Below are positions 17,968 through 25,929 of a DNA stretch of 64,000 nt, in pieces; the stretch's first letter is position 1; the number at the start of each line of letters is the position of its first letter. Both the position numbers and the translations under genes were made by a program. Origin of the DNA: Salibacterium halotolerans (GTDB lineage Bacteria > Bacillota > Bacilli > Bacillales > Marinococcaceae); the NCBI RefSeq assembly GCF_900115625.1, contig NZ_FOXD01000005.1, positions 62,001-126,000 of the forward strand, given 5' to 3'. The notes under the pieces were generated by a model. That model did not search any database. It was not told the DNA's origin and saw nothing but the letters and a program-made list of their open reading frames with translations.

Positions 17968-19215
17968 ATGTCAGGGATTCATATAGAAGATATCATCATA
18001 GCCAACCAAACATTAAAAGACGTAGTCGCCCATACGCCGCTGCAGAAAAATCAGGTTCTTTCCGAACGTTATGGTGCGAATGTGTACTTAAAAAGAGAAG
18101 ACCTGCAGGTGGTGCGCTCTTTTAAAATCCGCGGGGCATATTATCTGATGCAGGGGTTGTCCGAAGAAACACTGAAAAACGGCGTCGTCTGTGCGAGCGC
18201 AGGCAATCATGCCCAGGGTGTTGCGTATTCATGCAAAGCGTTGAAGGTGAAAGGGAAAATCTTTATGCCGACGACAACACCGAAACAAAAAATCGGGCAG
18301 GTGAAATTATTCGGCAAAGAATATGTCGACGTCGTGATTACCGGTGATACGTTTGATGACTCGTATCAGGAAGCTATGGCATGTAAAGAGGAGAACAACA
18401 TGGCTTTCATTCATCCGTTCAATAATGAAAAAATCATCGCCGGCCAGGGGACGGTCGGTATGGAAATCATGAATGATATTGAAGAACCAATCGACTATTT
18501 ATTCTGTACCATCGGCGGCGGCGGATTAATCTCTGGTATCGGGACTTATGTAAAGTCGATTTCGCCGGAAACGAAAGTGATCGGAACCGAACCCGGCGGT
18601 GCACCCGGCATGAAAGAATCGATCGTAAAAAATGAAGTCGTGGAACTTCAGGACATGGACAAGTTTGTCGACGGTGCAGCGGTGAAACGGGTTGGTGATA
18701 TTCCATATGAAGTATGCCGCGGACTGCTTGATGATATTTCACTAGTACCGGAAGGCAAAATCTGTTCAACCATTCTGGAATTGTATAATGAGAATGCCCT
18801 CGTTGCCGAGCCGGCCGGCGCTATGCCGATTTCAGCATTGGATTTTTACAAAGAGGAGATTAAAGGAAAGACGGTCGTGTGTGTTGTGAGCGGCGGTAAC
18901 AATGATATCGGCCGGATGGAAGAAATGCGGGAAAAATCGCTCCGCTACGAGGGCCTTCAGCATTACTTTCTGATCAACTTTCCTCAGCGTGCCGGAGCGC
19001 TGCGCGAGTTTCTTCATGAAGTGCTCGGCCCTGAGGATGATATCACAAGGTTTGAATACACGAAGAAAAACAACAAATCGACCGGACCGGCACTTGTCGG
19101 CATAGAGCTTGCCGATCCCGGCGATTACGACAGGCTGATCAAACAGCTTGAAAAGAAAAATTTCCAGTATAACGAAATCAACAAAGAAGAAAATCTTTTT
19201 CATTTTCTTATTTGA
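17968..19215 (+). CDS. ilvA: Threonine deaminase, biosynthetic
   Basis: PLP enzyme of 415 residues converting threonine to 2-oxobutanoate and ammonia, the first committed step to isoleucine. The PLP lysine is K53 in SFKIRGAYYLMQ; the phosphate loop is GGGGLISGIG; ASAGNHAQGVAYS and VSGGNNDIGRMEE are family blocks. The last ~80 residues form a single ACT-like regulatory domain (HYFLINFPQRAGALREFL), the short Gram-positive arrangement, which implies isoleucine feedback. The 5' region of about 290 bp shows no T-box (no AGGGTGGNACCGCG motif). It stands apart from ilvBHC, which are not in the window. Confidence 0.93.
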   Translation: MSGIHIEDIIIANQTLKDVVAHTPLQKNQVLSERYGANVYLKREDLQVVRSFKIRGAYYLMQGLSEETLKNGVVCASAGNHAQGVAYSCKALKVKGKIFMPTTTPKQKIGQVKLFGKEYVDVVITGDTFDDSYQEAMACKEENNMAFIHPFNNEKIIAGQGTVGMEIMNDIEEPIDYLFCTIGGGGLISGIGTYVKSISPETKVIGTEPGGAPGMKESIVKNEVVELQDMDKFVDGAAVKRVGDIPYEVCRGLLDDISLVPEGKICSTILELYNENALVAEPAGAMPISALDFYKEEIKGKTVVCVVSGGNNDIGRMEEMREKSLRYEGLQHYFLINFPQRAGALREFLHEVLGPEDDITRFEYTKKNNKSTGPALVGIELADPGDYDRLIKQLEKKNFQYNEINKEENLFHFLI

Positions 19216-19251
19216 TGAAAGCAGAGGCAGCTGGATCAGGAGGACGGGATC

Positions 19252-20004
19252 ATGATTATTAATGAAGAGGAGACGTTTTTTGAATGTATTCCCCAGCATG
19301 AACATGCCCGGATTTCTGCTGAAATCATAACATTATGGGGCGGCAGAGCCGCAAAAGAAGATCCGTACTGGGATGAACTGGCTGCGGCTGTCCGGGAGCA
19401 CGACCGGGCCTGGATTCCGCTCGACGCGGCGCCGCTTGCCGATGAAAGGAACCGCCCTTACGATTTTACCAATTATCCGGAAAAACCTAAGACAGAGGCT
19501 TATCAGAGAGGTATTCTTGAGGCTGCCGGAATACATCGCTACTGCGGCCTGTTAGTCAGCAGACACTACACTTCTTTTTTTGAAAAAGGCTTGACAGCAA
19601 CCGGGCGGATGTTTCGTGACCAGGAAAAAGAGCGGCAGAAAAAATGGCGGAGAGAACTTCAAGAGCCTGATAACGAAGAGCATCATCTTGCACTGCTGCA
19701 GTTTTGCGACGATCTTTCTCTCTATTTGTGCACCAATGCTCCCGGGGCTTCGAAAGAGGAGGAAAATCCCTGGTTCAAAAACGGATTCCGGCAGCATTTT
19801 GCTTTTGTGAACCATGAAACGATTTATGCGGAATTCAGTGGAAAAGAGCATGTGTTCATCACACCGTTTCCTCTGCAGGAACCGCTCGATATAACGATTC
19901 ATGGCAGACAGGTTTTAAAAGAAGAGCTGCAGGAAAAAAGGTTTTCCGAAGCGTTTCAACACAGCACGGCACTTACGAGACAGTTCTATCTCCATCCAGG
20001 CTGA
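19252..20004 (+). CDS. DUF3891 family protein
   Basis: Cytoplasmic protein of 250 residues. The N-terminal pattern ECIPQHEHARISAEIITLWGG, the REHDRAWIPLDAAP motif and the late segment LCTNAPG fit the DUF3891 family, which has conserved His/Asp residues suggestive of metal binding (EHDRAW resembles an HD-like motif). No function is established. It begins 36 bp after ilvA with AGGAGGA upstream and is probably read with it. Confidence 0.7.
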   Translation: MIINEEETFFECIPQHEHARISAEIITLWGGRAAKEDPYWDELAAAVREHDRAWIPLDAAPLADERNRPYDFTNYPEKPKTEAYQRGILEAAGIHRYCGLLVSRHYTSFFEKGLTATGRMFRDQEKERQKKWRRELQEPDNEEHHLALLQFCDDLSLYLCTNAPGASKEEENPWFKNGFRQHFAFVNHETIYAEFSGKEHVFITPFPLQEPLDITIHGRQVLKEELQEKRFSEAFQHSTALTRQFYLHPG

Positions 20005-20022
20005 CATAAAAAGGAGGATTCG

Positions 20023-20544
20023 ATGTCTTTACAAGGAAAACGAATCATCGCACTTGTCGATGAAGATTTTGAAGATCTGGAACTTTGGGTACCGGTTATG
20101 AGACTCAGGGAAGAAGGCGTAGATGTTGTACTCACCGGAAAAGAAAAGGGGAAAACGTATTACGGTAAACACGGCGTACCTGCAGAAGCAGAAGCTTCGT
20201 TTACCGACATTTCCGCCGCAGAATATGACGGTATTCTTGTGCCCGGCGGATGGGCGCCGGACAAACTGCGGCGTTATCCGGAGGTTATGGACATGGTCCG
20301 GCATATGGATAAACAACAGAAACTTATCGGTCAAATCTGCCACGCCGGCTGGGTTCTTGTCTCCGCGGACATCCTTACGAACAAAAAAGTAACAAGCACC
20401 CCGGGTATTAAAGACGATATGAAAAACGCCGGGGCCGTCTGGTATGATGAGGAAGTGGTCGTAGACGGCCATATCGTTTCAAGCCGGCGCCCGCCGGACA
20501 TTCCGGCATACAGCCGGGCGCTCGTTCAGTCGCTGAAAGCGTAA
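20023..20544 (+). CDS. DJ-1/PfpI family protein (YfkM/YraA-like)
   Basis: 173-residue class I glutamine-amidotransferase-like fold. The nucleophile elbow is GQICHAGWVLVSADIL with Cys106; the acidic partner lies in DEDFEDLELWVPVMRL and the strand GILVPGGWAPDKLRR precedes the elbow. Homologs in Bacilli are general stress proteins with proposed protease, deglycase or chaperone activity; which applies is undecided. AAGGAGG lies upstream and the gap from the DUF3891 gene is only 18 bp. Confidence 0.88.
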   Translation: MSLQGKRIIALVDEDFEDLELWVPVMRLREEGVDVVLTGKEKGKTYYGKHGVPAEAEASFTDISAAEYDGILVPGGWAPDKLRRYPEVMDMVRHMDKQQKLIGQICHAGWVLVSADILTNKKVTSTPGIKDDMKNAGAVWYDEEVVVDGHIVSSRRPPDIPAYSRALVQSLKA

Positions 20545-20588
20545 GACAGCATAATAAGAGGGGCTGAGCCGGAATAAAAGGAGTTATC

Positions 20589-20948
20589 ATGAAAGAAATT
20601 TCTGCACGGGAAATACAGGAACTTACAAACAATAGTCAAACGGCGGCGGTTTTTTTCTACACTCCATTATGCGGAACGTGTCAGGTGGCATCAGAGATGA
20701 CCGGTCATATAGAAACAGTGTTCGATGCTGCTTTTCTGCAGGCTGATATAAACACGATGCCCGATATCGCACAACAGGAACAAATCAGCAGTGTGCCCTG
20801 CCTGAAAGTGTGGAACGATGGGAGGATAGTTCTTACGATTTATGCGTTTGAATCCGTTCCTTCCTTATTGAAAAGGCTGCACGGCCTGGTGCCGCTCAAA
20901 GGTATGAAGGAGGATGAGAACAATGACAGAAGCAAAAGCAGCTCCTGA
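20589..20948 (+). CDS. Thioredoxin-like protein (YusE type)
   Basis: 119-residue cytoplasmic thioredoxin fold. The redox site is CGTC in FFYTPLCGTCQVASEM, the cis-proline segment is QISSVPCLKVWNDG, and the fold is otherwise minimal. This matches YusE-like proteins of Bacillus, whose partners are unknown. Its end overlaps the start of the next gene by 26 bp, so the two thioredoxin-fold proteins are translated together. Confidence 0.8.
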   Translation: MKEISAREIQELTNNSQTAAVFFYTPLCGTCQVASEMTGHIETVFDAAFLQADINTMPDIAQQEQISSVPCLKVWNDGRIVLTIYAFESVPSLLKRLHGLVPLKGMKEDENNDRSKSSS

Positions 20949-21357
20949 TTTTGAACTTTCAACATTGGACGGGGAAGACCAGGTGCGGTTTCATGACTGG
21001 AAAGGAAAGCCGGTTATGCTGACGTTTTGGGCGTCCTGGTGTCCGGATTCGCAGCGTGATCTTGCGAAGAAACAGTCTTTTTATGAAAACCTGGATCAGG
21101 ATAAGATACAATTTCTTACGATCAATGTGACCGGGAGAGAAGGATCAACGGAAGCTCCGGTGCAGTTTATGGAAGACAACGGGTACACATTTCCCGTCCT
21201 TCGCGATTTGAATACAAAAACGTATGACAAGTATCAATGCATGGGAGTTCCGACCACATTTATTCTTGATGAAAATCTTCAGGTAATGAATCGTTTTAAT
21301 GATAAAGCAGCATTTGTGGATATTATCAAAGGAGTGGAACCGCTTCTGGTGCGTTAA
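20923..21357 (+). CDS. TlpA/ResA-like redoxin with a monothiol site
   Basis: 144-residue redoxin of the TlpA/peroxiredoxin-like group. DFELSTLDGEDQVRFHDWKGK opens the fold, and FWASWCPDSQRDL is the active site: only one cysteine (CPDS), where TlpA/ResA enzymes have CxxC. A second cysteine occurs later in YQCMGVPTTFILD. No signal peptide, so probably cytoplasmic. The ATG at 20923 is chosen because AAGGAGG is nine bases upstream; the ATG at 20914 touches it. Confidence 0.75.
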   Translation: MTEAKAAPDFELSTLDGEDQVRFHDWKGKPVMLTFWASWCPDSQRDLAKKQSFYENLDQDKIQFLTINVTGREGSTEAPVQFMEDNGYTFPVLRDLNTKTYDKYQCMGVPTTFILDENLQVMNRFNDKAAFVDIIKGVEPLLVR

Positions 21358-21364
21358 TACCGTT

Positions 21365-21402
21365 AAAAAACGAAGTCCGGGAACAGCCGGGCTTCGTTTT
21401 TT
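21365..21402. terminator. Terminator between redoxin and phosphoesterase genes
   Basis: AACGAAGTCCGG and CCGGGCTTCGTT form a stem of about 11 bp with a 6-base loop, flanked by A and T runs, so it can serve both convergent genes. Confidence 0.88.
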
Positions 21403-21436
21403 GACGTTGTGCTGTATTTGTTTTGTGTGACTGGTA

Positions 21437-22165
21437 TTACGACGGCTTTCTTCCGTTTGTAACAACCTGTTTCATCTGGCTGCTGTTTGGATAATCATTA
21501 GCGTCATATTGTGCGGTGACACGTTCTTTGTCGTAGTCCACCCGGTGAATGGACGCATCAAACGATCCATTTTCTATATCGAGCAGCACGTAAGACGGCC
21601 GGGGATCGCCGTCAAAAGGAAGACCTACACTGCCGGTATTGATGAACGTTGTACCTCCTGCTTCACGGATATACGGCGTGTGGATATGCCCATATACTAC
21701 AATATCGGCTTCCGATTCCGAGTGAAGGGTTTGAAGCAGAGTCTCATCGGAAGCATCCGCCGTTACAGCATCAAAAAGATTATCCGGTACAGCGTGAAAG
21801 GCATGTATCGTTACAGATTCATGATAGGTATCAAGAAATGATTCCGGCAGCTTATCCAGATAATCGATATCCTCGCGGCTTAACCGTTCAACGGTCCAAT
21901 CCTGTTCCTGATTCATAAGAGCCAGCGCGTTGTCGGGAACTTCGCCCGCGCGTACCCCGCGGACCACCCATTCATCTGCATTGCCTTTCAGCACTTTTGC
22001 GGGGGTGGATCGTACCGTTTCCAGTGCGTTTTTAGGTTCAGGACCGCGGTAGCACAAGTCCCCCAGAATATACATCTGTTCAATATTTTTGTTCTGCAGA
22101 TCATTCAGTACAGCTTTCAGCGCGCGTGCGTTACCATGGATATCAGATAATAATGCAATTTTCAT
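21437..22165 (-). CDS. Metallophosphoesterase (YfcE/calcineurin-like)
   Basis: 242-residue calcineurin-like phosphoesterase. Metal-binding motifs: LLSDIHGNARALKAV (DxH), YILGDLCYRGPEP (GDxxxRG), LKGNADEW (GNxD variant), IHAFHAVPDN, and VYGHIHTPYIREAGG (GHxH). A short two-metal phosphodiesterase for small substrates; substrate unknown. Translation is placed at ATG 22165, which has GAGGAGG upstream and gives the family N-terminus MKIALLSDIHGN. Confidence 0.88.
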   Translation of the reverse strand: MKIALLSDIHGNARALKAVLNDLQNKNIEQMYILGDLCYRGPEPKNALETVRSTPAKVLKGNADEWVVRGVRAGEVPDNALALMNQEQDWTVERLSREDIDYLDKLPESFLDTYHESVTIHAFHAVPDNLFDAVTADASDETLLQTLHSESEADIVVYGHIHTPYIREAGGTTFINTGSVGLPFDGDPRPSYVLLDIENGSFDASIHRVDYDKERVTAQYDANDYPNSSQMKQVVTNGRKPS

Positions 22166-22353
22166 ACAGGCATCCTCCTCTATGCAATGAATCAAAACTC
22201 TATACTTCATTATACATGAGACAGAAAAGCTGTCATAACAATTTTCATGTTATGCTCCCTGGTGGAAGGTACAAGACCCCTTGTGTTACAATCACTCATA
22301 TCTATGACATATCCGTTGAAAACAAACAGCACAATGATGAGAGGAGAGAGAAG

Positions 22354-23493
22354 ATGAACATTATTTCGATTGAGCCGACACCAAGTCCGAATACAATGAA
22401 ATTAATCATGGATGAATCGCTCCCGTCCGGGAAAAGCAATAACTATAAAGCAGACAACAAAGAAGAGGCTCCTGACTTTATCCGTCCGATACTGGAGATT
22501 GAAGGTATTACCGGAATATATCATGTATCTGACTTTATGGCTCTTGAACGTCATCCCAAGGCAGAATGGGAAGGACTGCTTGGTCAGGTACGCAGAGTTT
22601 TCGGTGAAAATGCAAAAACCGATGAGACAACCATGGAAATGGAGGATGCATTTGGAGAAGTGCAGGTGCAGCTGCAGATGTTTAAAGATATTCCTATGCA
22701 GGTCAAAGTAACATCAGGCGACGAAGAGAAGCGCAAAGGGCTCCCGGAACGTTTTCAGGAAGCGGCATTCAACGCTCAGACCGAAGGCGATAACATCGTG
22801 ATGCAGCGACGGTGGGAAGATCACAGCCGCCGCTACGGCGATGACCTGGATGTCATAGCTGATGAGGCAGCGGAGGAAACGTCCGCGGCTTACCCCCGGG
22901 AACGTCTGAACACGCTCGTTCAGCTTTCCTTATCCGGAGAAGAGAATGCCCGGCAGTTTGAAGACAGGTTTATTGAAGTGACACCGGAAATGCTCGATGA
23001 ACCGGATTGGCGGAGCCGGTATGCCGCTCTTGATAAAATGAATCCGAAAGAAAAAGATCTCCCGATTCTTGAAAAAGCACTTCATGATGAGAAGTCATCC
23101 GTTCGAAGACTTGCCGTTGTACACATTGGAATCATTGAAAAGCCGGTTATTCTGCCGCTTCTGAGACAGGCGATGCACGATCAGTCCGTCACAGTACGTC
23201 GTACGGCTGCCGACTGTTTCTCGGACCTTGGAGACCCGGCAGGCATCCCGGCTATGATAGATGCGCTTGATGATAAAAACAAACTGGTCCGCTGGAGAGC
23301 AGCGATGTTCCTGTATGAAGTGGGAGATGAGACGGCGGCAGAGCCGCTCCGTGAAACCGTGAACGATCCTGCGTTTGAAGTAGCTCTGCAGGCAAGGCTT
23401 GCTTTAAAACGGATTGAAGAAGGGAAAGAGGCCGAAGGTTCAGTCTGGAAGCAGATGACGGAAAAAATGCAGCAGGACAGAATAAACGAATAG
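22354..23493 (+). CDS. ypgR: YpgR/CvfC-type protein: Nfu N-terminal-like domain plus HEAT repeats
   Basis: 379-residue cytoplasmic protein. The first ~90 residues match the N-terminal domain of Nfu/NifU scaffold proteins (SIEPTPSPNTMKLIMDE, then GITGIYHVSDFMALER). A linker follows, and the C-terminal half is made of HEAT repeats (LPILEKALHDEKSSVRRLAV; LLRQAMHDQSVTVRRTAAD; IDALDDKNKLVRWRAAM). This is the YpgR family of Bacillus, called conserved virulence factor C in Staphylococcus; the biochemical role is unknown. The frame extends upstream to 22126, but ATG 22354 has AGGAGAGAG and the domain start. Confidence 0.82.
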   Translation: MNIISIEPTPSPNTMKLIMDESLPSGKSNNYKADNKEEAPDFIRPILEIEGITGIYHVSDFMALERHPKAEWEGLLGQVRRVFGENAKTDETTMEMEDAFGEVQVQLQMFKDIPMQVKVTSGDEEKRKGLPERFQEAAFNAQTEGDNIVMQRRWEDHSRRYGDDLDVIADEAAEETSAAYPRERLNTLVQLSLSGEENARQFEDRFIEVTPEMLDEPDWRSRYAALDKMNPKEKDLPILEKALHDEKSSVRRLAVVHIGIIEKPVILPLLRQAMHDQSVTVRRTAADCFSDLGDPAGIPAMIDALDDKNKLVRWRAAMFLYEVGDETAAEPLRETVNDPAFEVALQARLALKRIEEGKEAEGSVWKQMTEKMQQDRINE

Positions 23494-23551
23494 AATCGGT
23501 AGTGGATAAAAGGGTGGTTTCACTTCCGCAAAAAAGGAGCATAAGTACGTA

Positions 23552-23761
23552 ATGACGAAAGAGGAATTGAAACAGCAGCTGCAGGAAAAAGAAATGACGG
23601 AGGCGCTGGAACTGCTGGAAGAGGCCGAGCAGGGGGAGCTGGCTGAACTGGAGCTGGTCGAGTCCCTTGGTCTTCTCCGGGATGACTATTTAAATAACAG
23701 GCTGATTGAAATACTACAAAACGAAGGTGTCGAAATCATTTACATTCCGGCGGAAGAATAG
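23552..23761 (+). CDS. Small acidic protein resembling free-standing sigma-70 region 1.1
   Basis: 69-residue, Glu/Leu-rich, helical protein. Its second half (LVESLGLLRDDYLNNRLIE, then ILQNEGVEIIYI) resembles region 1.1 of SigA, where a four-helix unit ends in a gate-like QGVEL segment before an acidic tail; here the tail is PAEE. It may be a stand-alone region 1.1 domain able to occupy the DNA channel of RNA polymerase; this is inference from pattern only. It has AAAGGAG about 12 bp upstream, sits 58 bp after ypgR and is closed by a terminator. It could equally be an unrelated small helical protein. Confidence 0.55.
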   Translation: MTKEELKQQLQEKEMTEALELLEEAEQGELAELELVESLGLLRDDYLNNRLIEILQNEGVEIIYIPAEE

Positions 23762-23822
23762 CAGATCAGGATACCGTACCCGGAGAAAAAGAACCGTGAC
23801 AATTCCGGTCCTATATAAGAGT

Positions 23823-23868
23823 AAAAAAAGCTTCCGATTATCCATTTCAGATAGCCGGAAGCTTTTTG
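23823..23868. terminator. Bidirectional terminator
   Basis: AAAAGCTTCCG and CGGAAGCTTTT (11 bp) with A and T tracts on either side, between the small acidic protein gene and the convergent 348-frame gene. Confidence 0.88.
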
Positions 23869-23878
23869 TTTTATTTAC

Positions 23879-24868
23879 TCAGGATTCGTGGTCTTTGGAG
23901 TAGGCGCTTGTGTAGGTGGATATCCGGCGCACTCCGTTATCTGCTGTGTATTCAAACCGGTCATAGACATAATCCTGCGCATTGGATTTCAGCACACGTT
24001 CATAATGATGCTGTACAACCAGGGTGGAAGAAGTCGTCTGGAACATTAGAAAGTTAACCCCTTTAAAGTCGGTAGTTCCTTCGGACTGCAGCAGTTCATG
24101 GAGTAGCCGGTTATGGCAGTCCATCAGATCGGATCCTGAAAAACCAAAGTCTTCAAGGTCTTTGAGAAGGCTGCGGCGTGAAGGGTGTTCCAGTTCATTC
24201 AAAAGGATCGTGAAAGGCTGGAACTGTTCGGTATGAATACGGACATTATCCCCTTCATTCAATGTGACCGAAGCACCTGTTTCGTCTGTAAACGTAAAAT
24301 CCCGGCTGTGGGAGGCCGGATGCCATCTGCCGTTAATTTTTATTTCGAATTCAAACGGGCATCCTTCAAGTTCCAGTTCATCTCCGTGTATCGGCTCATA
24401 GAGGAAGGGGTGGTCCTGCTGTTTTTTGATGCGGTATACGACATAGGAAGGAGCCTGCTGCTCATCAGACTGTTTCTGTTTTTTTTCCGCAGGTTCATTT
24501 TCAAATGATGCTTTTACTTCCTGCCATGTCTCGGCTTCGGACGCGTAGGATTCGGATGCAGCCTGCAGATTTTCAATAACCTGTTTCAAAGCTGCTTTCG
24601 CAGAGGATTCAAAGTCAGTTGTCTGCGGCTCTTCCGTAATATCAATTTTACCGCCCGGTACGACAATGCTTTGATCTTTCATTTTCAAAATAACATCAGA
24701 ACGGTGTACAGCAGGCACGTCAAAAAGTCCTGTAATGGTAACTTTTCCGGACCACATTTTTTTGGGCGGTGTCTGGACTTCTTCCAGTCTGCCGTAATAC
24801 ACCCCGTCTTGTCCCTGGTCTACGATGACCGTACTGCCTATATGTTTGGACGCTTCTTGGCGATTCAT
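23879..24868 (-). CDS. Conserved hypothetical protein, last gene of telA operon (DUF2777-like?)
   Basis: 329-residue soluble protein. The N-terminal part (MNRQEASKHIGSTVIVDQG, YYGRLEEVQTPPKKMWSGKV) reads as a small beta barrel; the middle (about 95-150) is charged and helical; the C-terminal half contains WHPASHSRDFTF and a helical LLNELEHPSRRSLLKDLEDFG. I have a weak recollection of a Bacillus DUF (DUF2777) with such an N-terminus; treat that as unconfirmed. The ATG at 24868 has GAGGG upstream. It is third in the telA operon, about 89 bp after the preceding gene. Confidence 0.6.
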   Translation of the reverse strand: MNRQEASKHIGSTVIVDQGQDGVYYGRLEEVQTPPKKMWSGKVTITGLFDVPAVHRSDVILKMKDQSIVVPGGKIDITEEPQTTDFESSAKAALKQVIENLQAASESYASEAETWQEVKASFENEPAEKKQKQSDEQQAPSYVVYRIKKQQDHPFLYEPIHGDELELEGCPFEFEIKINGRWHPASHSRDFTFTDETGASVTLNEGDNVRIHTEQFQPFTILLNELEHPSRRSLLKDLEDFGFSGSDLMDCHNRLLHELLQSEGTTDFKGVNFLMFQTTSSTLVVQHHYERVLKSNAQDYVYDRFEYTADNGVRRISTYTSAYSKDHES

Positions 24869-24957
24869 GGTAACCCTCACTTTAATAGTAGCTTTTCGTT
24901 CGGTAACTAACTTTATTATACGCAATCGAAAGTGGATTCAGCAAGCCTGACAACAGT

Positions 24958-25902
24958 TTATTCCAGACGATTGTTCCGTCTCCCGGCCGGATATCTGCGT
25001 TCATTCAGTTCAATGAGCTGTTCCATCTGCTCCAGTTTTGTATGCTCGGTTTTTTCCCGGAGCCTGCTTACGTTAACTTCCATTTTGACCAGCGCTTCAT
25101 AAAGCTGCTCTGTCTGTTTCCCCTGATTGTCGGAGGAAAGCGATAAAAAGGTGTCCACCAAAGAGGGGATATCTTTAGTGAGCATTCGTTTTACGGTGTA
25201 GCGGTCTTCCACATCCAATGTATCAAACAGATCTCCCGTCCGGCGGATCTCTTCCATAAGACTGGAGAGGCGGTTATGGATTAAAGCCGGCAGTTCCTGC
25301 CATGATTCCGTCTTTTTCTTTTCAAGTTCCATCAGTTGATGAAACGGTTCTTCCCCGGAGTGAATAAAATCTTTTTCTCCTGACGGTTCTGCTTCCTTTT
25401 GCACTTGTTTATCGGCTGCGGGCTCAGGATTTTGAATCAAATCCCCGAGCAGCGCATCATCAAGCTGCTCGAGTTTATCAAATATACCTTTGAAATACGC
25501 AGACTGCTGTATACTGCGGACAAAAGTCTGTCCGTTTTTAATATACTGCACCGTTGCTTCTTTACATCGTTTCTGCCGGTTTTTGGGCAGGTAGGCTTTA
25601 CGGAGGTATTCGATTACTATCCTCTTCTTTATGGCAGCCCCGGATTTGTGGTTTTCGTAACTTAACAGCTTCATTCGTTTTTGATTGACCTTGAGCCTGA
25701 AATGAAACGTATCTCCGTTTTTTTTGAAATTCTGTGATGATTTCACCTGTCTGCCGTATTCAATTAAACGATCCAGGGCTGCTTCTGTTTCCTGAACGAT
25801 GACAAGACCGTGTGCATCAGAAAAAATATGATCATCCACCGGCCGCATGTGTTCCGGCAGAAACCGTTCCAGCCATGGATGCAACAGCCAGTCTTTAGCC
25901 AA
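24958..25902 (-). CDS. TelA-operon partner protein, unknown
   Basis: 314-residue soluble protein starting at a TTG codon with AAGGTGA about 8 bp upstream. The N-terminal half is basic (KSGAAIKKRIVIEYLRKAYLPK), followed by an acidic linker (EPAADKQVQKEAEPSGEKD) and a helical C-terminal domain (DRYTVKRMLTKDIPSLVDTF, then LVKMEVNVSRLREKTEHTK) that recalls the region C-terminal in XpaC-like proteins usually encoded beside TelA. It begins 27 bp after telA, so the two are surely coexpressed. No enzymatic motif is visible. Confidence 0.6.
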   Translation of the reverse strand: MAKDWLLHPWLERFLPEHMRPVDDHIFSDAHGLVIVQETEAALDRLIEYGRQVKSSQNFKKNGDTFHFRLKVNQKRMKLLSYENHKSGAAIKKRIVIEYLRKAYLPKNRQKRCKEATVQYIKNGQTFVRSIQQSAYFKGIFDKLEQLDDALLGDLIQNPEPAADKQVQKEAEPSGEKDFIHSGEEPFHQLMELEKKKTESWQELPALIHNRLSSLMEEIRRTGDLFDTLDVEDRYTVKRMLTKDIPSLVDTFLSLSSDNQGKQTEQLYEALVKMEVNVSRLREKTEHTKLEQMEQLIELNERRYPAGRRNNRLE

Positions 25903-25929
25903 CTTGAATCACCTTTTTCATTTTAACTG

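Noticed and set aside
22126-22353. Extended N-terminus of the YpgR gene
   Set aside because: The extra 76 codons cross the divergent promoter region and start inside the phosphoesterase gene. The ATG at 22354 has a good ribosome site and the Nfu-like domain start.
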